From Pseudidiomarina sediminum DSM 21906 (GTDB lineage Bacteria; Pseudomonadota; Gammaproteobacteria; Enterobacterales; Alteromonadaceae), in assembly GCF_000423165.1 (NCBI RefSeq), contig NZ_AUHL01000005.1, forward strand, positions 186,001 to 250,000: a DNA stretch of 64,000 bases, written 5' to 3'. Position 1 is the stretch's first letter. Each line of letters begins with the position of its first letter. Under the pieces are notes generated by a model. The model saw only the letters and a list, made by a program, of their open reading frames with translations. It had not been told where the DNA came from and ran no database searches. Positions 20,150 to 31,849 of the stretch are shown here, one piece after another. Made by a program: the position numbers and the translations under genes.

Positions 20150-20788
20150 CTAAGGCGTGGTCTCGGTGAAGCGTTCAAAAAAAATCGTATGATTACCCTC
20201 ATGTGCATCGGCTTGAAACAGGGTTTGATAGTCGGAGGTAAACCATGGCCGCTGGCGTAAGGATTTTTGCACTTTAATCAACGTATCCAAAGGTGCTGTG
20301 ATTTTATCCGAAATGAGTACCTCACACACTGATGTACCGCAACGTACGCCATTGAGCATGTCTGGCGATAAGTCATTGTCTGGGTCGGCGAACACCGCAG
20401 CAACATCCTGACTCACTTGGTAGTGCCAATCCTGATCAATTCCTTCGCGATCAACACGCGTGCGTAAATCCTCTAAACGCTGCGTTTGCTTGGCGTGAAA
20501 TGCCTTCATGTCGATGTCCAAATCTGCGAGCGTAGTCGGAGACTCCTGCTGTTCTCGGGGTCTCGCGCGTTCTACTTCTTCCGGCTCCATCGAACCGCTT
20601 GTCCTAGGCTCGGTAGGCGTTGCGGACGCAGCAGTGATGTCTGACGGCACGGTTACCGGTGTCTCTTGCTCGATCACTGCCGTTGGCGCTAGCGCTGAAT
20701 AAGTATCATCTTGTTGATAAGCTTGCCATAATAGCCCAGAAAGTAGCGCTATAATTGCCAGATAAATCAGGTGCATGAATTTACTCAT
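20150..20788 (-). CDS. Unrecognised membrane-anchored periplasmic protein
   Basis: A 212-residue protein that I do not recognise. The start at 20788 (MSKFMHL) is preferred because AAGGAAA precedes it. It has one N-terminal hydrophobic helix (about residues 5-22), then a Thr/Pro/Ala/Glu-rich low-complexity linker (about 30-85), and a C-terminal domain (about 90-212) with two close cysteines in RCGTSVCEVLIS, which could form a disulphide. This suggests an inner-membrane anchored periplasmic domain. It is divergent from yqiA across about 70 bases and downstream of nothing obvious. Confidence 0.7.
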   Translation of the reverse strand: MSKFMHLIYLAIIALLSGLLWQAYQQDDTYSALAPTAVIEQETPVTVPSDITAASATPTEPRTSGSMEPEEVERARPREQQESPTTLADLDIDMKAFHAKQTQRLEDLRTRVDREGIDQDWHYQVSQDVAAVFADPDNDLSPDMLNGVRCGTSVCEVLISDKITAPLDTLIKVQKSLRQRPWFTSDYQTLFQADAHEGNHTIFFERFTETTP

Positions 20789-20861
20789 AAGTATTTCCTT
20801 TTTTGCTGGCATTTAATAACAATTATCCAACCTGATCAAGTAACCCCGTAAGGACGGTAAC

Positions 20862-21467
20862 ATGCAACCAGTGATTCTCTTTATTCATGGGTTTGGCTCC
20901 AATGGCTTTGGTAGCAAAGCGCAAGCCATGCGCCGCTACTGTGAACAGCACGATATCCGCTTCCTAGCACCTTCGCTGCCGGTTATCCCAGCGCTCGCGC
21001 TACAAACCCTTGAAGAGCTCATTGAGCAACTGAGCGCCATCATTGCACCACAACCACTTTGTTTGATGGGCTCATCGCTTGGCGGCTTTTATGCCCACAC
21101 CTTAGCGGTAAAATATGATTTACCTGTAGTGCTCATCAACCCATCCATGCACGCCGGAACCTCGTTGCGCCGGGCGCTGGGTCAAGCGGTAAACTATTAC
21201 GATGATAGCCCTTACGAATGGCGTGAAAGCTATGTTGAAACGCTGGAATCGATTGAACCTAAGTATCCATCGCCGCTGACCGCCGACAAGTGCTGGCTGT
21301 TGGCGCAAACCGGTGATGAGCTATTGGATTACAACGAAGCCGTGAACGCTCTGCCACATGCACGTCAAACCATTGAGCGTGACGGTGATCATGGCTTTGT
21401 TGGGTTTGAACGTTACCTCGGGGAGATTGTTGCGTTTTTTCGTGATGCCAGTGACGCAGCGGCATAA
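20862..21467 (+). CDS. yqiA: YqiA/YcfP-type alpha/beta hydrolase (esterase)
   Basis: A 201-residue small alpha/beta hydrolase of the UPF0227 type. The nucleophile elbow GSSLGG places Ser72 as nucleophile, with the oxyanion segment FIHGFGSN near the N-terminus, the acid in TGDELLDY and the catalytic His in DGDHGFVGFE. E. coli YqiA is an esterase for short acyl esters and sits next to parE; no par genes are in this window. AAGGA lies 8 bases before the ATG. Confidence 0.88.
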   Translation: MQPVILFIHGFGSNGFGSKAQAMRRYCEQHDIRFLAPSLPVIPALALQTLEELIEQLSAIIAPQPLCLMGSSLGGFYAHTLAVKYDLPVVLINPSMHAGTSLRRALGQAVNYYDDSPYEWRESYVETLESIEPKYPSPLTADKCWLLAQTGDELLDYNEAVNALPHARQTIERDGDHGFVGFERYLGEIVAFFRDASDAAA

Positions 21468-21534
21468 GAACCGCTAGACAGTATTTTTCTTTCGGCGTAT
21501 GGTGAAATTGTATTCGCTAAAAACAAGAATAATC

Positions 21535-23562
21535 ATGCTGTTGAAAACTGTACGCGCCACCCAAGCTTCACTCTCACTCCTATCGGTAGGGCTTGCTATT
21601 CTTGGCCTCAGTACTTCAACAGTAGCAGCCCCAAGCGTTACCTTTTCGAGCTTAGAACACACCCATCTTGCCCAGCTCAGCAGCAGCCCGCCGCAGCGCG
21701 ACAACGACATTGAACAGCAGCTCGATAACTTACTCGACGGCGAGCTAATACCTAGTGATCACGCCGCGTTAGATGAACTGCTCCGCCATATCGATAGCTC
21801 CACGCCAATCGATACTTTCGTTCGCGCACACGGCTATCAAGTCATGCGCTTAGCGCGCTCGCAACAAGCTTCTGCTGCCTTAGCGCTGGCACAGGAATTG
21901 AAAACTCTGGCCGAGACACACACGAGTAGTAATGCGCTGAGTGAGGTCGAAACCCTCTTCGCAGAAACCTACTTGGCCACGGAGCAAATGCCCTTAGCTC
22001 TGACCCAAGTAGAACTGTTGAAACAGCGCCTCCCGCTCACTAGCAGCGCTCGCGTCCGATATCATATGCAACACCTTATCGCACGAGTACTGCAGCAAAC
22101 AGGAAACTATTCCGAAGCATTGGAGCATCTGCTTGCGGCACGCGAGTTAGTTCCCGCAACGCAAACACAAGGCCAAGCACGGCGGCGGTTGTCATTAAAT
22201 GTTTTATTGGCACGTATTCAAGCCCATTTGGGCCAATGGCAGGATGCTCAAACCACTACCGCTCAGGCCATTCAACAGGCCATTGCACAAGATTCGCCTC
22301 AACACCTGCCAGATCTCTATTTGCTGCATGCCTACGCTCAACAGTATCAATTTGGTCCCTCTGCTACGCTCGTCGAAGCTTTTTTGAAAACCGCCGCAGT
22401 CGCGCATGAGGCAAACAATAGCCGTGTTGAAATGCTCGGCTATAACAACGCTGGTGCTGCGGCATTACTGCTGCAAGACCTCAACGCAGCCGCCGAGTAC
22501 TTGGAACGTGGCCGCGTTTTAGCAACTGCACTAGAACGTCCGCTGGAACGTTCAGTCACTGAATTTAATCTAGGCTATATCCAAGTGTTAGAAGGTAAGC
22601 ATGCACAAGGTATTGCCGCGATGCTAAGCGCTGCGGAAACCTTTAATCAACTGGCGCAAAAACGTGAACGTATGCTACTGCTCACGCACATCGCGAAAGC
22701 CTACGCGATAATGGGGGATTACCAACAGCAAGCCGCAACCTTAGCGCAACAGCTAAAAATGACGCAGGAGCTTGCCGACGAGCAGCGCGACCAACAACTC
22801 GCAGACCTCCAGTTACGCTACCAAGCAACTGAAAAAAACTACCAAATTAAGCTGCTCGAACAAGAGGCGGAGTTGCGTGAACAAGAGCTTGCTGCGCAGC
22901 AACGACAACAGCAATGGACACAAGCCACCGCTATCGTCGCACTACTCTTTCTTGGCCTTTTGGCATTTGGCTATCGTAAAACAAGGCAATTGAACGGCTT
23001 GTTAAATCAAGCCAACAGCGAGTTACAACATCAATCCCTCCACGACCCGTTGACAGGTCTCTACAACCGCCGCGCCCTGACTGACCCAACGGTGGGTGCT
23101 GATCCTCGCCTACAAAGCGTTCCTTATGCGGTACTAATTATTGATATCGACCACTTTAAAATGATCAATGATCAGCACGGCCACGCCGTTGGCGACGAAG
23201 TGTTGATTGCCTTCGCGCAACGACTGCGCAATAGCATTCGTGCCACTGACAACGCCATGCGCTGGGGCGGTGAGGAATTCTTAGTGTTGTTCAAAGCGAT
23301 CGATCGTGACAACCTGCTTGAGGTTGTCCAAAGCGTATTGCGTAAGGTCGTACAGTCACCCTTTGCCACCAGCGCGGGCAACTTGCCCGTGCATATTAGT
23401 GCCGGATGCGCCTTAGTCACATCGGCAACGACTGACCCTCGTTTAAGCAATGCCGTTAAACAAGCCGATACCCTGCTGTATCAAGCTAAACACGCCGGCC
23501 GTCAACGTCTTCACTATGCCCTCTCCCCGGAGCATGTTGAAAGCCTGTCGCTTCGTTTCTAA
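21535..23562 (+). CDS. Diguanylate cyclase with periplasmic TPR sensor region
   Basis: A protein of 675 residues from the ATG at 21535, which gives a good signal peptide ending STVAA/PSV; an ATG at 21499 would add 12 residues and neither has a strong ribosome site. The order is signal peptide, a TPR-like helical region (about residues 60-400), a coiled coil (about 400-465), one membrane helix (TAIVALLFLGLLAFGY), and a cytoplasmic GGDEF domain. The active site is RWGGEEF, and an RATD inhibitory I-site lies five residues before it, so product inhibition by c-di-GMP is likely. It probably senses a periplasmic partner through the TPRs and makes c-di-GMP. It converges on icd. Confidence 0.88.
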   Translation: MLLKTVRATQASLSLLSVGLAILGLSTSTVAAPSVTFSSLEHTHLAQLSSSPPQRDNDIEQQLDNLLDGELIPSDHAALDELLRHIDSSTPIDTFVRAHGYQVMRLARSQQASAALALAQELKTLAETHTSSNALSEVETLFAETYLATEQMPLALTQVELLKQRLPLTSSARVRYHMQHLIARVLQQTGNYSEALEHLLAARELVPATQTQGQARRRLSLNVLLARIQAHLGQWQDAQTTTAQAIQQAIAQDSPQHLPDLYLLHAYAQQYQFGPSATLVEAFLKTAAVAHEANNSRVEMLGYNNAGAAALLLQDLNAAAEYLERGRVLATALERPLERSVTEFNLGYIQVLEGKHAQGIAAMLSAAETFNQLAQKRERMLLLTHIAKAYAIMGDYQQQAATLAQQLKMTQELADEQRDQQLADLQLRYQATEKNYQIKLLEQEAELREQELAAQQRQQQWTQATAIVALLFLGLLAFGYRKTRQLNGLLNQANSELQHQSLHDPLTGLYNRRALTDPTVGADPRLQSVPYAVLIIDIDHFKMINDQHGHAVGDEVLIAFAQRLRNSIRATDNAMRWGGEEFLVLFKAIDRDNLLEVVQSVLRKVVQSPFATSAGNLPVHISAGCALVTSATTDPRLSNAVKQADTLLYQAKHAGRQRLHYALSPEHVESLSLRF

Positions 23563-23575
23563 GCACCACAACGAA

Positions 23576-23609
23576 AAAGCCGCACCACCTACTAAGGTGA
23601 TGCGGCTTT
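23576..23609. terminator. Bidirectional terminator between GGDEF gene and icd
   Basis: A 15-bp stem with one mismatch (AAAGCCGCACCACCT at 23576-23590, AGGTGATGCGGCTTT at 23595-23609) and a 4-base loop sits between the two convergent stops. A-rich and T-rich flanks make it plausible in both directions. Confidence 0.75.
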
Positions 23610-23633
23610 GATCGCGTTTGTAGAGCTTAGTGC

Positions 23634-25955
<2,322 letters not shown>

Positions 25956-25993
25956 CTATTCATAGCGTTTATGACAGAACCGTCATCAAGGAT

Positions 25994-26019
25994 AAAAGGT
26001 GGGCCTACGCCCACCTTTA
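25994..26019 (-). terminator. Terminator of the TonB receptor gene
   Basis: A perfect 10-bp inverted repeat (AAAGGTGGGC, loop CTAC, GCCCACCTTT) lies about 20 bases after the receptor stop. Read on the minus strand it is followed by a short T-run. Confidence 0.75.
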
Positions 26020-26039
26020 CTCGGTACAACATTCCAGGG

Positions 26040-28622
26040 TTAGAATTTGTAACTTACTTTACCGTAGAGGAAAGCACCGCGCGGATTATGTACAGAAGAC
26101 GCATAACCGTATAAGTCACCGTCACCATCACCGATCGCAAACGGTGGCTCGTCATCTAACACGTTGGTGCCACCAATGACCAATTGCATCTGTGCCGAGA
26201 CATCGTAGCGCAGTTGCAAATCTAACAAGGTCTGTGCGTCAACAGTACGCGCTTCACTGGCCTCAACATCCTGTGGCGCTTGGTAATCTTCAAACTCACC
26301 GATATAGGTAAGTGAAGCTGTCGCGCCCCAGTTGTCACGTGACCAATCCGCCGAAGCTTGCCAACGGTGCTGCGGATAATTGTATTCACCCGCGTAATCA
26401 ATACCGTTTTTCTCAAACTTGGTCATGTAAGACCAATCCAATTTCAAAGACAAGTTGCCCATATCTTGCAGCGACATGCCGTAATTGGTCGAGAAGTCGA
26501 GACCACTGGCTTCTTGTGAGCTGATATTGATGTAGCTGTTACGCAGCTCCGACAATGGCCCTAAGGTCTCACCAGGTAATGGTGCTAAACGCACACAGAC
26601 GGTGCTGTTTTGATCATTACACTCGGCCGCGTAGACCGCTTCAAAGTCATTCCGATCAATTTTATTGTCTTGGGTGATCGACCAGACATCAGCACTGATA
26701 TCCCAGTCTTGCGTCACCTGCCACACCGCACCGATATTCCAGCTTTCCGAAGTTTCCGGCTGCAGGTTTGGGTTCCCTTCAAAAACAATGGTGTAGTCCG
26801 TCGCAGCACACGCTGAGTTGTTCGGATCGATCACCGGACAACGATAGCTATCGAGGAAGAATTGTGACACTTGCGATGGTCCCAAACCAATTTGCGCCAA
26901 CGACGGTGCCCGGAAGCCTTCACCATACGAAGCACGGAAGCTCAGGGTATCCGAAGCTTTCCAGCTCAGTTTCACTTGTGGGTTGGTGGTTGAGCCAAAG
27001 TCACTGTAATCATCGTGACGCGCAGCAACACTTAGCTCCAAGTTATCGGTGATCGGCGCTAAAAACTCCACGTATGCCGCCCATTGGTCACGTTCCGCTG
27101 CAGCAGAAACCGACTCTGTACCAAAGATCAAACCACGTTGGAATTGATCATCCGGCACGTCTTCCACATCTTCTTCGCGATACTCGAAACCGGCGGCCAT
27201 CATCACCGGACGTCCTTGCATTTCAAACAGCTCACCCGACAAATGACCGTCCACTGCAGTCAAGTGAGATTCACCGCGACGTACTAAGGTAGTGGTGATG
27301 GCGTCAATCACTTCTTGTGGGTTGGTCACGCCACCAAATGGGTTATAGCGACCGGCATTAATCTCTTCTTGTAAGAAGTCGGTACGTACCCAACCTTGTG
27401 ACTTATCACCAGTTTGAATCGAGCGACTACGGGCTTTCTGCACGGCAACATCCCAGTCCCACATGCCGACCATACCACGCAATCCACCAACCAACCGGAA
27501 GGTATCTGATTCAATGCTCCACACCCGGTTTCCTGCATCAACGGTACGATAACGGTTAATATCAACACGCTCACCAAATGGGTTGTTCGGATGATCTGCG
27601 GGCACATAAAGGCCAGCATCAAGATCAAGCGGTGTTGCCGCACCACCAGCCATTGAGGTGTTGTGTTGGGCAGAGAACTCCATATAACCTTCAATGCTAC
27701 TGTTCAGCTGACGATTCATTAGCACTAATGCACCTAATCGCTCCGCCGGCGGTAACGCCATCGCATGTGGACCGTAATCGTAGACACAGGTTGAGCCTAA
27801 GGCGTTTTCCGCCGGACAACCTGGGTCAATCACCACTTGGCCATTAAGAATAAAGTTGCCTGGGTAACCGCGTGATGAGCGGAAATCATTACCGCCATAA
27901 GGGGCCTGGTTCGCAGTACCGTTGCGACCTAACTCGCCGCCCATAATGGTGCTGTTTTTAAAGTAATCAAGAATGACCGTAGTGTTGCTCTTATCATCAC
28001 CGGCACCCCACACGGCACTCATGGTCGTTTCATCATAAGTTGGCCCAGTCGTACCACCGTAGCCCACATTTAATTCGGTTCCCACGTAGTCATCGCGGAG
28101 GATCACGTTCACCACACCGGCAACCGCATCGGAACCATAAATTGCTGACGCACCGTCTTTCAGAATATCAATGCGCTCAATCGCAGCCATTGGAATGGTA
28201 TTAATGTCCACAAACGAGTTTGCCACGCCTTCGGCAAAGGCCGAGACGTTCACGCGGCGACCATTGACCAGCACCAGCGTCGCATCAGCGCCAAAGCCAC
28301 GGAGACTTACTGCAGCGCCACCATTGGCGGTGGAGTCTTGGCTATTGCCACGGGTCGAAAATGTACCTACACCCGCAGCAGGCATCCGCTCGAGCAACTG
28401 TTGTAGATTAGAAAAGCCGGAAGCATCAATATCATCACGCGTGATCACATCAACCGGAGATGCACCTTCAAGATCGGTACGGTTGATACGTGAACCAGTG
28501 ACTTGGATACGCTCATCAGCTTGCGACGCGTTCGCTTCGTCTTGTGCTTGAGCATAACTTTGAGGCGCGTACATAGCGGCAAGCGCTAACGTACACAAAG
28601 ATAAACGAAATGGTGTGTTCAT
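26040..28622 (-). CDS. TonB-dependent outer-membrane receptor
   Basis: An 860-residue receptor. It has a signal peptide (residues 1-24, ending SYAQA/QDE), a likely TonB box region, a plug domain (about 40-170: TGSRINRTDLEGASPVDVIT, then LVLVNGRRV and DILKDGASAIYGSDAVAGVVNV) and a 22-strand barrel ending in the aromatic residue F of YGKVSYKF. The plug resembles receptors for organic substrates in Alteromonadales and Sphingomonadales rather than siderophore receptors, but the ligand is not determinable. An M3 peptidase lipoprotein gene lies upstream on the same strand, separated by a hairpin, so peptide uptake is one possibility. Confidence 0.9.
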   Translation of the reverse strand: MNTPFRLSLCTLALAAMYAPQSYAQAQDEANASQADERIQVTGSRINRTDLEGASPVDVITRDDIDASGFSNLQQLLERMPAAGVGTFSTRGNSQDSTANGGAAVSLRGFGADATLVLVNGRRVNVSAFAEGVANSFVDINTIPMAAIERIDILKDGASAIYGSDAVAGVVNVILRDDYVGTELNVGYGGTTGPTYDETTMSAVWGAGDDKSNTTVILDYFKNSTIMGGELGRNGTANQAPYGGNDFRSSRGYPGNFILNGQVVIDPGCPAENALGSTCVYDYGPHAMALPPAERLGALVLMNRQLNSSIEGYMEFSAQHNTSMAGGAATPLDLDAGLYVPADHPNNPFGERVDINRYRTVDAGNRVWSIESDTFRLVGGLRGMVGMWDWDVAVQKARSRSIQTGDKSQGWVRTDFLQEEINAGRYNPFGGVTNPQEVIDAITTTLVRRGESHLTAVDGHLSGELFEMQGRPVMMAAGFEYREEDVEDVPDDQFQRGLIFGTESVSAAAERDQWAAYVEFLAPITDNLELSVAARHDDYSDFGSTTNPQVKLSWKASDTLSFRASYGEGFRAPSLAQIGLGPSQVSQFFLDSYRCPVIDPNNSACAATDYTIVFEGNPNLQPETSESWNIGAVWQVTQDWDISADVWSITQDNKIDRNDFEAVYAAECNDQNSTVCVRLAPLPGETLGPLSELRNSYINISSQEASGLDFSTNYGMSLQDMGNLSLKLDWSYMTKFEKNGIDYAGEYNYPQHRWQASADWSRDNWGATASLTYIGEFEDYQAPQDVEASEARTVDAQTLLDLQLRYDVSAQMQLVIGGTNVLDDEPPFAIGDGDGDLYGYASSVHNPRGAFLYGKVSYKF

Positions 28623-28725
28623 ATTCTTATCCCTAGATTGTTTGATTTAACCACTTAACATATTGAAAACAAATATGTCAGTTCTGTTATCGCACAACTT
28701 TTGAGCAGAATCAAAACACCACTGT

Positions 28726-28763
28726 AAAAAAAACGTAAAGACCGCAAGTCATTCAACTTGCGG
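28726..28763 (-). terminator. Terminator after the M3 peptidase gene
   Basis: An 8-bp stem (CCGCAAGT / ACTTGCGG) with a 6-base loop lies 27 bases after the peptidase stop. On the minus strand a run of eight T residues follows after an 8-base spacer; on the plus strand five T residues follow directly. Confidence 0.65.
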
Positions 28764-28789
28764 CCTTTTTCATTTAATTAAGAAACGTC

Positions 28790-30985
28790 TTAATCAATTT
28801 TAGGGGTCGTTAGGCCACGACGCTCAAGCAATGCGTCAACCGTAGGCTTCTGACCACGGAAGTCGATGTACTGTTGCATTGGGTCTTTACTGTTCCCTTT
28901 TGACAGGATCGCTTCACGGAATGCCTGACCGTTTTCCAAGGTCAAACCACCGTTCTCTTGCACGTATTTGAACGCGTCAGCAGCCAACACTTCTGACCAC
29001 ATGTAGGCGTAGTAACCTGCTGAGTAACCACCAGCAAACACGTGCGCGAAGTAGTTTGAACGGTAACGTGGTGGTACCGCTTCAACGGCAACACCGTTGC
29101 GCGTCAATGCTGCTTGTTCGAAGGTGTTCACATCTTCGATGCTGGCCGCTTCTTCAACTGACAACGTGTGGTATTCAAGATCCAACAATGCCGCTGCGAT
29201 GTACTCAAGGGTGTCATAACCCATATTGAAGTTTTTCGCTGCCATGACTTTGTCGAGCAATTCTTGTGGGATCTGCTCACCCGTCTCGTAGTGCTTCGCC
29301 ATGTTCGCGATCACTTTCGGGTTCAAGGTCCAGTCTTCTTGGAAGGTCGACGGGAATTCAACGTAATCACGTGATACTGAAGTACCAGCAAGCGACGGGT
29401 ACATCACGTCAGAGAACATACCGTGTAAAGCATGCCCCATTTCGTGGAACATGGTGCTTACTTCATCGAAGCTCAGTAACGTAGGTTCACCGTCAGGTGC
29501 TTTGGTGATGTTCATGTTATTCAAGATCACCGGCTTGTTATCCAACAATTGTGATTGCGACACGAATGAACTCATCCATGCACCACCACGCTTGCCATCA
29601 CGGTTGAACCAGTCACCGTAGAACAAACCAAGGCTTTCACCGTCAACGTCTTTCACTTCGTAAACGACCACGTCATCCGCGTAAGTCGGGATATCGTTGC
29701 GCTCTTCAAACGTGATACCGAATAACTGATTCATGGCATAGAACACACCATCTTCAACCGCACGGTTAAACTCGAAGTATTGTTTTACTTCGTTTGAATC
29801 CAGCGCATATTTCTCAGCACGTACTTTTTCTGCATAGTACGCCCAGTCCCAAGGCTTAACCTCAAAGTCGCCGCCTTCAGCTTCAATAACTTTTGCAATT
29901 TCAGCCATTTCAGCTTCAACGTTGCTAACAACCGCTGGCACAAGGTCACGCAACATTTGTTGTGCTGCTTCTGGTTTTGCTGCCATGCTTTGCTCAAGCA
30001 CGTAGGCACCCCAGTTGTCATAACCTAACAACTGTGCTTTTTCAGCACGTAATTGTGCCATTTGCTTCACTAATGGACGGTTATCGGTGGCGGTGTTACC
30101 GCTACCACGCAATGCTGAGGCTTTCCAAATCTGCTCGCGCAACTCACGGTTTTCAAGTGACGCTAAGATCGACTGACGGGTGGTGTTCGTGACGCTAATC
30201 ACGTATTTACCTGCCATATCTTTCGCTTCTGCAGCTTTCGCGAGCTGAGCAATATGTGACTCGCTTAAGCCGGCAAGCTTAGCTTTGTCGTCTACGACAA
30301 CCAAGTTTTCATCAACCAAGGTCATCAGGTTGTTACGGAATTCTGTCGTCAATGACGAGAGTTCTGAGTTAATTTCACGAATACGCGCTTTCTCGTCTTC
30401 GTTTAACTCTGCACCCGCACGGACGAAACCTTTGTAGGTATCTTCGATCAAACGTAGCGCTTCGCCTTCGTGCTGATCACGATTCTCGTATACCGCTTTA
30501 ACACGCGCAAACAAATCAGCATTCAAGCTGATGTTGTCGCTATGTGCAGCATATTTAGGCGCCATGGTAACTTGCAATGCACGGGTATCGTCGTTCCCTG
30601 CTGAACCTGCAACGTTACCGAATACTGCGCCTACGCGGCTCAAAAGTGCGCCAGACTTTTCCATCGCAACAATGGTGTTTTCAAAAGTTGCTGGTTCTGG
30701 GTTGCTCGCAATCGCTTCGATTTCTTTGCTGTGCTCTTCCATACCCGCCAAAATAGCTGGCTCGTAGTGCTCAAACTTGATTTTAGTGAAGTCTGGCGCG
30801 TGGAATGGCAAAGTGCTTTCCGCGTAGAAAGGATTGCTTTGGTTAAACTCGCCAGCCGCAGCTGCGGTTTGTGTTTGCTCAGCTTGAACTTCGGTGGTAG
30901 CTGGTGATTGAGCGGCGTCTTTATCTGAACATGCAGCGACAGTAAGTGCTGCACCGATAGCAACCGCGATCAGGCTCTTACGCAT
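28790..30985 (-). CDS. M3 family zinc metallopeptidase lipoprotein (Dcp-like)
   Basis: A 731-residue oligopeptidase of the thimet/Dcp family (M3). The N-terminus has a lipoprotein signal peptide with the lipobox LTVAAC at residues 15-20, so it is anchored in the envelope. The catalytic domain has the zinc motif HEMGH at about residues 510-514 with the third ligand Glu downstream (EFPSTFQEDW). It probably trims peptides in the periplasm, as dipeptidyl carboxypeptidases do. It lies upstream of a TonB receptor on the same strand. Confidence 0.92.
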   Translation of the reverse strand: MRKSLIAVAIGAALTVAACSDKDAAQSPATTEVQAEQTQTAAAAGEFNQSNPFYAESTLPFHAPDFTKIKFEHYEPAILAGMEEHSKEIEAIASNPEPATFENTIVAMEKSGALLSRVGAVFGNVAGSAGNDDTRALQVTMAPKYAAHSDNISLNADLFARVKAVYENRDQHEGEALRLIEDTYKGFVRAGAELNEDEKARIREINSELSSLTTEFRNNLMTLVDENLVVVDDKAKLAGLSESHIAQLAKAAEAKDMAGKYVISVTNTTRQSILASLENRELREQIWKASALRGSGNTATDNRPLVKQMAQLRAEKAQLLGYDNWGAYVLEQSMAAKPEAAQQMLRDLVPAVVSNVEAEMAEIAKVIEAEGGDFEVKPWDWAYYAEKVRAEKYALDSNEVKQYFEFNRAVEDGVFYAMNQLFGITFEERNDIPTYADDVVVYEVKDVDGESLGLFYGDWFNRDGKRGGAWMSSFVSQSQLLDNKPVILNNMNITKAPDGEPTLLSFDEVSTMFHEMGHALHGMFSDVMYPSLAGTSVSRDYVEFPSTFQEDWTLNPKVIANMAKHYETGEQIPQELLDKVMAAKNFNMGYDTLEYIAAALLDLEYHTLSVEEAASIEDVNTFEQAALTRNGVAVEAVPPRYRSNYFAHVFAGGYSAGYYAYMWSEVLAADAFKYVQENGGLTLENGQAFREAILSKGNSKDPMQQYIDFRGQKPTVDALLERRGLTTPKID

Positions 30986-31124
30986 GAGGTGTTCTCCCTA
31001 TGGATTTATTATGTTAGCCCTTCACCTTAACAGAAAAGGGCTGCAAAAGAAGTGGCCATTAATGTAACCGTTGGTAACAAGTCACTCAAGCGCTTTCGTG
31101 GCGCAAAGCTTGCAATTGAACGGA

Positions 31125-31472
31125 TCAGGCCACGTTTTTGACCGGAATTAAAGGGGCTAAACCATATTTTGCCCGGGCTTTGTCACAATAAGGATTGGCT
31201 TCCTCATCCCCCGCCGCGAACTCACGACAGGGTGACGGGCGATCCGCATAGATACGACATCCGACCCGCTGGCCAATTTCGCCTTCCAGCGCAACGCAGC
31301 GCGGTTCAGCTTGATTGGTGCCCTGCATGCAAAGCAAATGAGGGTGAAAGTTTTCCGTCAATTCTGAAGGCACGTAACCATTGGGAGCCCCCGTCGCTTC
31401 ACCCCAATAGAAAGAAACACGATAAGACGCGCAGCAAGCTCCACACGTCAAGCAGGCCGAAACCGTACTCAT
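31125..31472 (-). CDS. YkgJ family cysteine-cluster protein
   Basis: A 115-residue protein of the YkgJ/UPF0153 type, a putative Fe-S or zinc cluster carrier of unknown function. The start at 31472 (MSTVSACLTCG) is chosen because GGAGT lies 9 bases upstream. The cysteine pattern is typical: CLTCGACC near the N-terminus, a central CMQG and RCVALEG, GCRIYADRPSPCREF and a final YCDKAR. It sits just downstream of the tRNA-Asp unit on the same strand. Confidence 0.85.
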   Translation of the reverse strand: MSTVSACLTCGACCASYRVSFYWGEATGAPNGYVPSELTENFHPHLLCMQGTNQAEPRCVALEGEIGQRVGCRIYADRPSPCREFAAGDEEANPYCDKARAKYGLAPLIPVKNVA

Positions 31473-31626
31473 TGCGCAAAACTCCATAAAAAAGGTTAGG
31501 TTTATGGCGAAACATGAAGATGATTTTCGCACCGCTCAGCAGCATTGGCTGATCCGCAAAATAATATAGGAAGAATTGAATTTCGCGCAATAAAAATCGA
31601 TAACGTAATTTTAGGGAGGGATAAAA

Positions 31627-31660
31627 ACAAAAAAAGCCCAAGTTGAATCAACTTGAGCTT
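31627..31660 (-). terminator. Terminator of the tRNA-Asp unit
   Basis: A 12-bp stem with one mismatch (AAGCCCAAGTTG / CAACTTGAGCTT) begins 10 bases after the second tRNA. On the minus strand it is followed by a long T-rich run. It separates the tRNA genes from the YkgJ gene. Confidence 0.8.
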
Positions 31661-31670
31661 ATCAATATAG

Positions 31671-31747
31671 TGGCGGAGCGGACGGGACTCGAACCCGCGA
31701 CCCCCGGCGTGACAGGCCGGTATTCTAACCAACTGAACTACCGCTCC
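31671..31747 (-). tRNA. tRNA-Asp (GTC), second copy
   Basis: A 77-nt tRNA on the minus strand starting GGAGCGGTAG and ending with the encoded CCA. The anticodon loop reads CTGTCACG, giving anticodon GTC (Asp). The T-arm GGTTCGAGTCC is intact. It is identical to the copy at 31773-31849 and is second in the transcript, separated by 25 bases. Confidence 0.97.
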
Positions 31748-31772
31748 GCAGCGGCTATACTGTTGAGGAAAG

Positions 31773-31849
31773 TGGCGGAGCGGACGGGACTCGAACCCGC
31801 GACCCCCGGCGTGACAGGCCGGTATTCTAACCAACTGAACTACCGCTCC
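31773..31849 (-). tRNA. tRNA-Asp (GTC), first copy
   Basis: A 77-nt tRNA on the minus strand with encoded CCA and anticodon GTC, identical to its neighbour. It is the promoter-proximal copy. A tRNA-Asp gene beside dnaQ also occurs in E. coli (aspV). Confidence 0.97.

Noticed and set aside
31671-31849. Direct repeat suggestive of a CRISPR unit or mobile element
   Set aside because: The repeated unit is a complete tRNA gene; there are only two copies and no spacer structure. No CRISPR, IS or integrase was seen anywhere in the window.
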